Positions 47,984-55,895 of a DNA stretch of 64,000 nucleotides are shown here, piece after piece (positions within the stretch are counted from its first letter, which is position 1; each line of letters begins with the position of its first letter). The position numbers and the translations under genes were made by a program. The stretch is from Labrys wisconsinensis (GTDB lineage Bacteria; Pseudomonadota; Alphaproteobacteria; Rhizobiales; Labraceae): positions 62,001-126,000 of the forward strand of contig NZ_JAUSVX010000012.1 in the NCBI RefSeq assembly GCF_030814995.1, read 5' to 3'. Below the pieces are notes generated by a model. That model ran no database searches and was not told where the DNA came from. It saw only the letters and a list, made by a program, of their open reading frames with translations.

Positions 47984-48526
47984 ATGACCCATCTCGCCTC
48001 GGCAAGCGCCATGACCCAAGGTTCCGTCCCGACGCACGAGACCGTCGATCCCACGCTGTTTCGCGGCGCGCTCGGGCTGTTCGCCACGGGCGTGACCATC
48101 GTCACCGCCGCCCATCCGACCAACGGCCTGATCGGCATCACCGCCAATTCCTTCAACTCGGTGTCGCTCGACCCGCCGCTGGTGCTGTTCTCGGTGGCCA
48201 ACACCGCCCGCAGCCTCGCCGCCTTCCTGGAGGCGCCAGGCTTCGTGGTGAACGTGCTGCGCCAGGACCAGAAGATCCTCTCGGGCCGCTTCGCCCGGCA
48301 GGGCGAGGACAAATGGGCCGGCGTGCCCTACACGCCCGGCCGCCTCGGTGCGCCGATCCTGCCCGACACCATGGCGGCCTTCGACTGCGTGCACTATGCC
48401 CAATACGAGGGCGGCGACCACCTGATCATCGTGGGCCGGGTGGTCGGCATGGAGCACAATGTCGAGGGCGACCCTCTGCTGTTCTACCGCGGGCGCTACC
48501 GTGCCCTCGGCGACGAGATCGCCTGA
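47984..48526 (+). CDS. flavin reductase-like FMN-binding protein
   Basis: 180 aa from an ATG at 47984 with GGAGG upstream. Flavin_Reduct family: FRGALGLFATGVTIVTAAH, IGITANSFNSVSLDPPLVLFSV (the flavin-binding signature) and GDHLIIVGRVVGMEHN. These small proteins reduce FMN/FAD with NAD(P)H and supply reduced flavin to a partner monooxygenase. It is probably the partner of the preceding acyl-CoA-dehydrogenase-fold protein. The GcvT fusion follows 22 bp later. Confidence 0.88.
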   Translation: MTHLASASAMTQGSVPTHETVDPTLFRGALGLFATGVTIVTAAHPTNGLIGITANSFNSVSLDPPLVLFSVANTARSLAAFLEAPGFVVNVLRQDQKILSGRFARQGEDKWAGVPYTPGRLGAPILPDTMAAFDCVHYAQYEGGDHLIIVGRVVGMEHNVEGDPLLFYRGRYRALGDEIA

Positions 48527-48548
48527 CGCTCAATCTGGGGAGACCGCG

Positions 48549-50858
48549 ATGACCCCGCCGCCCGCCGCCGGCCTGAAGGCCCCCTCCCCCGACGACGTCG
48601 TGCGCGTGCGCGGCGGCGCGGCCGAGGTCTTCGCCCTGGCCAAGGGCGACCGCCTGCGGGCGATCGACGTCGAAGGCGGCCAGGACGCGCTGTTCTACGC
48701 CTTCGCCGCCGAGGGGCGCGACGGGACGGCGCTGCTCGGCCTTCCCGCCGGCCCGGCCGGCGCGCTGCCGGACCTGCTGGCCGCCAACGAGAACGCCGCG
48801 GCGGTGCGCCATCGCCTCGCCGGCCACGATCTCGCCAAGGCCTCGGGCGTGGCGCTCTCCGGGCCGCAATCGGCGCCGGGCGAGGCGCTGTCGCTGGTGG
48901 CGCCCGACGCCATGACCTGCCTGCTGGTGGTGCCGGCCGCGCCCTCCACCGCCGAGGCGGTGGCGCCGGCCACGGACTATCGCATCGAGATCGCCCGCGC
49001 GGACAGCGCCGCGCGCTCCGGCGGCGAGCCGGCGCCGCCGCTGGCCGAGCCGCTGCTCGACATCCGCATCGCGGCCGCGACGGCGCAGACCTACCGGGTC
49101 AAGGCCGGGCAATATATCCAGATCCTGGACATTGACGGGCGCCAATGCTCGGACTTCCTGGCCTTCGACGCGGCGCTCATGGAGCAGGGCGTCGAATGCG
49201 GCCTCGATTCCACCGCCACCCGCACGCTGATGGGCCGGGCCTATCCCGGGCCGGGGCTGTTCTCGAAGTTCTTCGACCAGCAGATGCGGCCGATGCTGGA
49301 GGTGGTGCAGGACACCTGCGGGCGCCACGACACGTTCGCGCTCGCCTGCACGACGAAATACTATGACGACATGGGCTATCCCGGGCACGATTCCTGCTCG
49401 GAGAACTTCAACAAGGTGCTGGGGCCGCTCGGGCTCGCCACGCGGCCGGGCTGGCCGGCGATCAACTTCTTCTTCAACACGGTGGTCAACCATGACGGCA
49501 CCATCGGCACCGACGAGCCGTGGTCGCGGCCCGGCGACTATGTGCTGATGCGGGCGCTGACCGACCTCGTCTGCGCCTCCTCCTCCTGCGCCGACGACAT
49601 CGACCCTGCCAATGGCTGGAACCCGACCGACATCCAGGTCCGCGTCTATGGCGCGGAGCACGCGTTTCCCAAGGCGATCGCGACGCGCATGACCCCCGAT
49701 TCACCTCCCGTCTTCACCAAGGAGACGGCGTTCCACGCCCGCATCGCGCCCTTGTCGCGGCGCCTGGTCGACTATCGCGGCTACTGGCTGGCCAACTCCT
49801 TCCTCGCCGACGGCGCGGTGGCCGAATACTGGGCCTGCCGCGAGAAGGTGGCGGTGATCGACCTCAGCGCCCTGCGCAAGTTCGAGGTGCTGGGCCCCGA
49901 TGCCGAGGCGCTGCTCGACCACGCGGTGACGCGCGACATCACCAAGCTCGCCGTCGGCCAGGTGGTGTATACCGCGCTGTGCTATCCCCATGGCGGCATG
50001 CTCGACGACGGCACGGTGTTCCGCCTCGGTCCCCAGCAGTTCCGGCTGGTCTGCGGCGACCCCTATGTCGGCGTGCACCTGCGCGAGCTCGCCAAGGCCA
50101 GGGGCCTCAACGCCTGGGTGCGCTCCTCCACCGACCAGCTGCACAACATCTCGGTGCAGGGGCCGAAGAGCCGCGAGCTCCTGTCGCGGATCATCGTCAC
50201 GCCGCCGACGCAGCCGAGCGTCCAGGAGCTCGGCTGGTTCCGCCTGACCATCGGCCGGCTCGGCCATGCCAAGGGCCCGCCGGTGGTGGTGTCGCGCACC
50301 GGCTATACCGGCGAGCTCGGCTACGAGGTCTGGTGCCATCCGCGCGACGGCGTCGCCCTGTGGGATCAGGTGTTCGAGGCGGGCAAGCCGCTCGGCGTCG
50401 CGCCGATGGGGCTCGAAGCCCTCGACATGCTCAGGATCGAGGCCGGCCTGATCTTCGCCAATTACGAATTCTCCGACGAGACCGACCCGTTCGAAGCCGG
50501 CATCGGCTTTGCCGTGCCGATCGTCTCGAAGAAGGGCGACTTCGTCGGCCGCGAGGCGCTCTTGAAGCGCAAGGCCGAGCCGCAGAGGAAGCTGGTCGGC
50601 CTCGTGATCGAGGGCCGCGAGAGCGCCCATCACGGCGATCCCGTCTTCGCCGGCCGGGCGCGGGTGGGCGTGGTGACCTCGGGCATGCGCTCGCCGATCC
50701 TCGATCAGACCATCGCCCTGGCGCGCGTCGACGTCGGCTCGTCGGCGGTCGGCACGCAGATCGAGATCGGCAAGCTCGACGGGCACCAGAAGCGGCTGAA
50801 GGCGACGGTGGTGCGGCTCTCGCATTACGACCCGGACAAGAGCCGGGTGCGGGCGTGA
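48549..50858 (+). CDS. DUF1989-GcvT fusion, folate-dependent aminomethyltransferase (DmmD-like)
   Basis: 769 aa. The N-terminal part (to about 390) is DUF1989-like, with a divergent first copy (to about 150) and a clear one with AGQYIQILDIDGRQCSDFLAF, the urea-carboxylase-associated pattern, and CASSSCADDIDPANGW. The C-terminal 370 residues are a GcvT aminomethyltransferase: LHNISVQGPKSRELL, VVVSRTGYTGELGYEVW (tetrahydrofolate-site signature), APMGLEALDMLRIEAG and a C-terminal barrel. In methylamine degraders a GcvT-type protein accompanies dimethylamine monooxygenase and moves the released formaldehyde-level C1 unit to tetrahydrofolate. That function is inferred. Confidence 0.85.
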   Translation: MTPPPAAGLKAPSPDDVVRVRGGAAEVFALAKGDRLRAIDVEGGQDALFYAFAAEGRDGTALLGLPAGPAGALPDLLAANENAAAVRHRLAGHDLAKASGVALSGPQSAPGEALSLVAPDAMTCLLVVPAAPSTAEAVAPATDYRIEIARADSAARSGGEPAPPLAEPLLDIRIAAATAQTYRVKAGQYIQILDIDGRQCSDFLAFDAALMEQGVECGLDSTATRTLMGRAYPGPGLFSKFFDQQMRPMLEVVQDTCGRHDTFALACTTKYYDDMGYPGHDSCSENFNKVLGPLGLATRPGWPAINFFFNTVVNHDGTIGTDEPWSRPGDYVLMRALTDLVCASSSCADDIDPANGWNPTDIQVRVYGAEHAFPKAIATRMTPDSPPVFTKETAFHARIAPLSRRLVDYRGYWLANSFLADGAVAEYWACREKVAVIDLSALRKFEVLGPDAEALLDHAVTRDITKLAVGQVVYTALCYPHGGMLDDGTVFRLGPQQFRLVCGDPYVGVHLRELAKARGLNAWVRSSTDQLHNISVQGPKSRELLSRIIVTPPTQPSVQELGWFRLTIGRLGHAKGPPVVVSRTGYTGELGYEVWCHPRDGVALWDQVFEAGKPLGVAPMGLEALDMLRIEAGLIFANYEFSDETDPFEAGIGFAVPIVSKKGDFVGREALLKRKAEPQRKLVGLVIEGRESAHHGDPVFAGRARVGVVTSGMRSPILDQTIALARVDVGSSAVGTQIEIGKLDGHQKRLKATVVRLSHYDPDKSRVRA

Positions 50859-50975
50859 GCCGCGGCGCGGCGGCCTGACCGGGCCGGCATTTCATCGGCC
50901 ACGGCCGCTGCGGGCGTGGCGCAGGCATGGACGAACGAGGCCCCGAACGGGGTCCGAGGCACGAGGGGAAGACGG

Positions 50976-52115
50976 ATGAGCGTGATGTCATGGCGGCGGT
51001 CGCCGCTGGCCGAGCGGCACAGGGCCCTGGGTTCCAGCCTCGAAGACTGGAACGGCATGGAGACCGCCTGGACCTATACGGCGAGCAGCCTGCCGGACGA
51101 GCACGAGGCGATCCGCACCAAGGCGGCGCTGATGGACGTCTCGGGCCTGCGCAAGGCGCATCTCGTCGGCCCGCATTCGCACCAGGTGCTGCAGCGCCTG
51201 ACCACCCGCGACGTGCGCAAGATCTATCCCGGCAAGTCGGTCTATGCCTGCGTGCTCAACGAGGCCGGCAAGTTCACCGACGACTGCATCCTCTACCGCA
51301 CCGGCCCCAATTCCTGGATGACGGTCTACGGCTCGGGCACGGGCCTGGAGGACATGGGCCGGGAGAGCATCGGCAAGAACGTCGCGGTGCTGTTCGACGA
51401 CGACCTGCAGGACCTGTCGCTGCAGGGCCCGCTCGCCGTGAGCTATCTGGAAAAGCACGTGCCCGGCATCCGGGACCTCAAATATTTCCACCACATGCAG
51501 ACGACGCTGTTCGGCAAGCCGGTGATGATCTCGCGCACCGGCTATACCGGCGAGCGCGGCTACGAGATCTTCTGCAAGGCCGAGGACGCGGTCGGCATCT
51601 GGGACAGGATCCTGGAGGAAGGCAAGGCGATGGGCATCGTGCCCGCCTCCTTCACCGCGCTCGACTGGCTCAGGGTGGAGAGCTATCTCCTGTTCTACCC
51701 CTACGACAATTCGCAGATGTATCCCTTCGAGACGGAGGGACCGGGCGACACGCTGTGGGAGCTCGGCCTCGACTTCACGGTCTCGCCGGGCAAGACCGGC
51801 TTCCGCGGCGCGGAGGAGCATTACCGCCTCAAGGGCAAGGAGCGCTTCAGGATCTTCGGCGTGCTCGCCGACACCGACCAGGTGCTGGACGCCGGCGACG
51901 CGCTCTGGGCCGATGGCAAGCGGGTGGGCACCGTCACCTGCGGCATGGTCTCGCGCGCCACCAAGCGCTCCATGGCGATCGCCCGCATGGAGGTGGACGC
52001 GGCGAAGATGGGCACCAAGCTGGAGGTGCGCGGCAAGGGCGTGACCTGCCCGGCCATCGCCCACCCGATCACTTTCGACGACCCGGAGAAGAAGAAGCGC
52101 ACCGCCGTCGGCTGA
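50976..52115 (+). CDS. second GcvT-like folate-dependent protein
   Basis: 379 aa from an ATG at 50976 (GAGGGGAAG upstream). GcvT fold: DVSGLRKAHLVGPHSHQVLQRLTTRDV, LQDLSLQGPLAVSYLEK, MISRTGYTGERGYEIFCK (folate signature) and SFTALDWLRVESY. It shares its domain with the C-terminal half of the preceding protein but is a distinct paralog. It may take C1 groups from a methylated amine such as sarcosine or dimethylglycine, or form a complex with the fusion protein. It is in line with the monooxygenase genes. Confidence 0.85.
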   Translation: MSVMSWRRSPLAERHRALGSSLEDWNGMETAWTYTASSLPDEHEAIRTKAALMDVSGLRKAHLVGPHSHQVLQRLTTRDVRKIYPGKSVYACVLNEAGKFTDDCILYRTGPNSWMTVYGSGTGLEDMGRESIGKNVAVLFDDDLQDLSLQGPLAVSYLEKHVPGIRDLKYFHHMQTTLFGKPVMISRTGYTGERGYEIFCKAEDAVGIWDRILEEGKAMGIVPASFTALDWLRVESYLLFYPYDNSQMYPFETEGPGDTLWELGLDFTVSPGKTGFRGAEEHYRLKGKERFRIFGVLADTDQVLDAGDALWADGKRVGTVTCGMVSRATKRSMAIARMEVDAAKMGTKLEVRGKGVTCPAIAHPITFDDPEKKKRTAVG

Positions 52116-52214
52116 GGCGCCGATCCATCGACGACTGGCGGGCCCTGGCCCGCCATTTGCCTGATCGCCCGGGACAGGGCGGCAGGCCGCCATTCAGGAG
52201 ACTATGAAACTTCC

Positions 52215-52820
52215 ATGCTCGTTCAAGGCATCAAGAGCCGGCCGGTCTACGGCACGCTCAAGGCCCGCCCGGCCGGGCCGCTGCACCTGTTCGTCGCCGA
52301 CGGCGAGGGCGCCCAGGCCATCCTCGACATGGCCGCCGGCGCGCCGGCCGGCTTCTTCGGCAAGGCGCATATCGTCTATATCCCCGGCGGCGCGGCGCCG
52401 AAGGCCTATGGCGACAAGCTCGCGGCGCTGAAGCCGGACCAGTTCTACCAGGGCCCCTCGATCGCCGCGGCGCTGCCGCGCCTCGCCCAGACCCTGGCCA
52501 CCGCCCGCATGGGCACGCAGGTCTACCTCGCCGGCACGGAGGGCCTGATCGGCCAGGCGATGAAGGTGGCGCTGGAGGCCGGCATCGACCACACCTCGAT
52601 GCAGACCGAGCATCGCGGCTCGGAGGCGCGGCGGGTGCAGTGCGTGCACTGCAAGGGCATCACCGAGGATGTCCGCACCCAGCCGGTGGTCTGCGCGCAT
52701 TGCGGCCTGACGCTCCTGGTGCGCGACCATTATTCGCGCCGCATCGCCGCCTTCCAGGGCGTGCGCATCGACGCGGAGGAGCCGGGGGTGATCCCGCCGA
52801 CCGAGGAGCTCTTCCCGTGA
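52215..52820 (+). CDS. dmmA: dimethylamine monooxygenase subunit, DmmA-like
   Basis: 201 aa. The N-terminal alpha/beta domain (LHLFVADGEGAQAILDMA; KAHIVYIPGG; QVYLAGTEGLIGQAMKVAL) looks like a degenerate reductase domain. The C-terminal zinc-ribbon has CVHC and CAHC pairs 16-17 residues apart (residues about 143-165) and an HYSRRIAAFQGVRI tail. This composition matches the DmmA family found in dimethylamine degraders. Its start lies 99 bp after the GcvT gene; its stop overlaps the reductase GTG (GTGA). Confidence 0.75.
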   Translation: MLVQGIKSRPVYGTLKARPAGPLHLFVADGEGAQAILDMAAGAPAGFFGKAHIVYIPGGAAPKAYGDKLAALKPDQFYQGPSIAAALPRLAQTLATARMGTQVYLAGTEGLIGQAMKVALEAGIDHTSMQTEHRGSEARRVQCVHCKGITEDVRTQPVVCAHCGLTLLVRDHYSRRIAAFQGVRIDAEEPGVIPPTEELFP

Positions 52821-53782
52821 CCGACAAGACGCCGAAGATCGACGTGCGCGTCAGCGAGATCGTCGAGGTCACGCCGCTGATCAAGCGCTTCCGCTTCGAG
52901 CCGCTGGGCGCCGCCGTGCTGCCGACCTTCTCGGGCGGGGCGCATGTGGTGGTGGAGATGCCGGATGGGGCGGTGCTGCGCCGCAACCCCTATTCGCTGA
53001 TGAGCTCCCCGCAGGAGACCGCGAGCTACACGATCAGCGTGCGGCGCGACGATGCCGGGCGCGGTGGCTCGCTGTTCCTGCACAACGCCGTGCGCGAGGG
53101 GACGCAGCTTCGGATCAGCCACCCCGTCAACCTGTTCCCGCTCGACCAGCGCGGCCGCAAGCACCTGCTTTTCGCCGGCGGCATCGGCATCACGCCGTTC
53201 CTGGCGATGATGGCGCAGCTGACGCAGGAGGGCCGCGCCTTCGAGCTGCACTATGCCGTGCGCTCCGACGTGCACGGCGCCTATCTCCAGCAGCTCGCGT
53301 CGACCTACGGCCAGCGCGTCCACGTCTATCGCGACGACCAGGGCGAGGCGATCGGGCTGAACCGCCTGCTTTCGACCCAGCCTCTCGGCACCCATCTCTA
53401 TGTCTGCGGCCCCGGCGGCATGATCGACTGGGTGCTGTCGACGGCGCGCGGGCTCGGCTGGCCGGAGCAGGCGATCCATTCCGAGCAGTTCCTGGCGCCG
53501 GCTTCCGGCAGGCCCTATGCGGTGACGCTGGCCCAGTCGGGCCGGACCGCCGAGGTCGGCCCGCACCAGAGCATGCTCGAGGCGATCGAGGCTGCCGGGG
53601 TCGACGCGCCCTACATGTGCCGCGGCGGCGCCTGCGGCCAGTGCGAGACCCGCGTGCTCGCCTGCGACGGCACGCTGCTCCACAACGACCATTATCTCTC
53701 GGCCGAGGAGAAGGCGTCGGGCGCCAAGGTGATGCCCTGCGTCTCGCGCTTCGAAGGCCGGAGCCTGGTGCTGGACCTGTAA
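52817..53782 (+). CDS. dmmB: oxidoreductase with flavin, NAD and [2Fe-2S] domains, DmmB-like
   Basis: 321 aa from a GTG at 52817. VanB/phthalate-dioxygenase-reductase architecture: flavin-binding barrel with RRNPYSLMSS, NAD domain with LLFAGGIGITPFLAMMAQL and LYVCGPGGMIDWVL, and a C-terminal plant-type ferredoxin with CRGGACGQCETRV and a distal Cys. It passes electrons from NAD(P)H to the haem oxygenase subunit. Overlap with dmmA and 58 bp to the DUF3445 gene indicate one operon. Confidence 0.85.
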   Translation: MTDKTPKIDVRVSEIVEVTPLIKRFRFEPLGAAVLPTFSGGAHVVVEMPDGAVLRRNPYSLMSSPQETASYTISVRRDDAGRGGSLFLHNAVREGTQLRISHPVNLFPLDQRGRKHLLFAGGIGITPFLAMMAQLTQEGRAFELHYAVRSDVHGAYLQQLASTYGQRVHVYRDDQGEAIGLNRLLSTQPLGTHLYVCGPGGMIDWVLSTARGLGWPEQAIHSEQFLAPASGRPYAVTLAQSGRTAEVGPHQSMLEAIEAAGVDAPYMCRGGACGQCETRVLACDGTLLHNDHYLSAEEKASGAKVMPCVSRFEGRSLVLDL

Positions 53783-53840
53783 CCCCGCTGCGGCCATCGC
53801 GGCCGGCAGGCCGCGGCCCCATGCGATCGAGAGGACCGAG

Positions 53841-54881
53841 ATGGGCATCGAATTTCGCCAGGAAAGCTTCCGCGACGACTTCACCTTCCGCAACAGCCCG
53901 GCGGGGATCCGGCGGTTTCCGTTCCCGTTCGACAAGGACAACTACATGTATGCCGTGAACATCGAGCCTCATGTGCTGGGGCCGAAGGGATCGGTCTACG
54001 AGAACCTGATCGACGTCGACGAGCACTATGTCTCGGAGATGCAGGACCGGGCGCTGGTGCTGAAGGAGGACCCGCTGCGCTGCCAGTCGCTGCCGCACAT
54101 GACGCTGGCGGGCTGGGACCTCCTGGAGCTCCTGATGGAGCAGCAGGCGCTCGGCTATCCCGAGCATTTCGAGCTGCATCGCGACGGCGACCGCTGGCGC
54201 TGGATCAACCGGCCGCTCGGCATCGACGACAGCTTCACCTTCGGCGACGTCTCGACCCTGCCCTACGGCCCGATGGAGTACATCACCCGCCAGTCCCAGG
54301 GCGATTTCTGCCTGCTCGACCAGCGCGACGGCAATCTGTGGATGGATGCCGGCATCGTCACCACCCAGGCCGACTGGTCGCTCGACTTCGACATCGGCAT
54401 GAACTTCATGGAATGGCACGGCCCGGTGCCGCTGGCGCACCAGATCGGCGTGTTCGAACGGGCGCTGAAATTCATGCTGAACCTGCGCCAGGGCTCGCCG
54501 GTGCGCCGCTTCAACTGGACGATGACCATCAATCCGCGGCTCGACACCAGCCCGGAGAACTACGACAAGTGGGGCACCGACCGCATGTCGGTGACGCCGG
54601 AGAATGTCGGCGACAAGGTGCATCTGCGGGTGGAGCTGCAGAGCTTCTTCCGCCTGCCGCGCTCCAACGCGATCGTCTTCCCGATCCGCTGCTACCTCAT
54701 CAAGCTGGAAGAGCTGGTGACGATCCCGAAATGGGGGCGGCGCATGCACCGCGTGCTGCGCGACCTGCCGCCCGAGCTGATCGACTACAAGGGCCTGACC
54801 CGCTGGCGGCCGATCGCGCTCGACTACCTCTCCAAGTTCGACGACGGGGCGGAGACCTCGCCGGGCATCTGGCCGGATTGA
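53841..54881 (+). CDS. dmmC: haem-dependent oxidative N-demethylase (DUF3445), DmmC-like
   Basis: 346 aa. The frame MGIEFRQESFRDDFTFRNSP leads into a DUF3445 domain; recognisable parts are RCQSLPHMTLAGWDLLELLME, ITRQSQGDFCLLDQRDG and PVRRFNWTMTINPRLDTSP. The family is the haem-containing catalytic subunit of dimethylamine monooxygenase, which oxidises a secondary amine to a primary amine plus formaldehyde. The context (reductase and DmmA-like genes just upstream, GcvT genes beyond) supports the same role. Whether the substrate is dimethylamine or a related N-methyl compound cannot be told. Confidence 0.82.
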   Translation: MGIEFRQESFRDDFTFRNSPAGIRRFPFPFDKDNYMYAVNIEPHVLGPKGSVYENLIDVDEHYVSEMQDRALVLKEDPLRCQSLPHMTLAGWDLLELLMEQQALGYPEHFELHRDGDRWRWINRPLGIDDSFTFGDVSTLPYGPMEYITRQSQGDFCLLDQRDGNLWMDAGIVTTQADWSLDFDIGMNFMEWHGPVPLAHQIGVFERALKFMLNLRQGSPVRRFNWTMTINPRLDTSPENYDKWGTDRMSVTPENVGDKVHLRVELQSFFRLPRSNAIVFPIRCYLIKLEELVTIPKWGRRMHRVLRDLPPELIDYKGLTRWRPIALDYLSKFDDGAETSPGIWPD

Positions 54882-54901
54882 AGGACGGGGAGAGGCGCGG
54901 C

Positions 54902-55117
54902 ATGGATGAGGCTGGCGCGCCTCCGCTTCGCTGCCCGTGCTGCGCGTCGGCATCGCTCAGCGAGGAGGGCGCCTACGAGATCTGCCCGGCCTGCGGCTGG
55001 GAAGACGACCCGGTGCAGCGCGCCGATCCGGATTATGCGGGAGGAGCGAACGCGCCGAGCCTGAACCAGGCCAGGCAGGCTTGGCTGGCGGCGCGATCGC
55101 GCGATGGTTCATCCTGA
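54902..55117 (+). CDS. CPCC-family zinc-ribbon small protein
   Basis: 71 aa. LRCPCCASASLSEEGAYEIC followed by PACGWEDDPVQ is the CPCC-family signature: two Cys pairs about 18 residues apart, likely binding Zn, and a conserved Trp-Glu-Asp-Asp. NAPSLNQARQAWL near the end is also typical. The ATG is 21 bp after the DUF3445 stop. Family function is unknown; CPCC proteins often occur in toxin-immunity or accessory regions, but no toxin partner is seen. Confidence 0.75.
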   Translation: MDEAGAPPLRCPCCASASLSEEGAYEICPACGWEDDPVQRADPDYAGGANAPSLNQARQAWLAARSRDGSS

Positions 55118-55208
55118 CGACGGCTCCTGCCGCCCCGGTGATGACGCCTGGCGGCCAGCGTCGCGGACCAAACGCCCCTCCGGTTGAGCTGCCCTTGCGT
55201 GACATGTA

Positions 55209-55255
55209 GCCTCCCGAGGAGGCCCCGGGCGCGCCCGAGGCACTTCCGGGAGGGC
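55209..55255 (+). promoter_or_regulatory. hairpin that could mask the ribosome site of the secreted-protein gene
   Basis: CCTCCCG (55210-55216) can pair with CGGGAGG (55247-55253), which contains the GGGAGG ribosome site of the gene starting at 55261. The loop holds a second palindrome CGGGCG/CGCCCG (55226-55237). Confidence 0.4.
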
Positions 55256-55260
55256 TCCGT

Positions 55261-55803
55261 GTGGGTGAAACGATGACGGCCGCAGTTCGGTCCCTCCCGT
55301 TGCTCGCGGCGCTGGTGGCGCTGGCGACGGGCACGGCGTCGGCGGCGCGGGGTGCTGCCGACGCGACGCAGAGGTCGCTGATCTGCACGAGCACGGCCGG
55401 GATGCCGACGACCTTCGCCGTGGTCGTCCAGCCGGGCGCCGTGACCCGCATCATCGTGCGAGGCAAACCGGACCGAAGCTATCGTGTCATCAATCCCGAT
55501 GCCGCTGTCCTCGAGGGAAGAGACGAGAGCCAGCGCTCGAAAGGCGCGCGCGGCGAAATCGCCGTCGACAGGGCGAACGGCCGGGTGACGATCACCAACT
55601 ATGCCGCCTGGGAGGATGTCGAGCTCGCGGCCATGCGCTGTCGCAACGACATCAGCCGCGACCGGTGCGTGGAGAGGACCATGGCCCGCGGCGGCAATCC
55701 ATTCGTCTGCTTCGTCGAGGAGCACTGCCCGCGATGGCTGGCGGGGCGGAGCAACCTGCTCTCCGTGTTCGACTACGACTGCGTGCCCGCGGCGAGGCCC
55801 TGA
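55261..55803 (+). CDS. secreted Cys-containing protein of unknown function
   Basis: 180 aa from a GTG at 55261 (ATG at 55273 is an alternative). Signal peptide AVRSLPLLAALVALATGTASA. The mature part is a small beta-rich domain (FAVVVQPGAVTRIIVRGKPD; GEIAVDRANGRVTITNY) followed by a Cys-rich tail with five Cys (residues about 125-176: RCRND, RCVER, VCFVEEHC, YDCVPA) that may form disulfides in the periplasm. I do not recognise the family. The gene stands alone between the CPCC gene and the phage remnant. Confidence 0.65.
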   Translation: MGETMTAAVRSLPLLAALVALATGTASAARGAADATQRSLICTSTAGMPTTFAVVVQPGAVTRIIVRGKPDRSYRVINPDAAVLEGRDESQRSKGARGEIAVDRANGRVTITNYAAWEDVELAAMRCRNDISRDRCVERTMARGGNPFVCFVEEHCPRWLAGRSNLLSVFDYDCVPAARP

Positions 55804-55895
55804 GGAGATTTCAACGGAAGCCGAACCAACGGTCTCGGCTTTGACCACTTCCGCGCTGGAGCGTCTTGCCCCCGCGTTGACAGCAGCCGAGGGCG

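Noticed and set aside
48549-52115. Possible glycine riboswitch before the GcvT-type genes
   Set aside because: The gaps before both genes are too short (22 and 117 bp), and no tandem aptamer-like conserved core was seen.
54902-55117. Toxin-immunity pair involving the CPCC protein
   Set aside because: No toxin-like gene adjoins it; the neighbours are the DUF3445 gene and an unrelated secreted protein.
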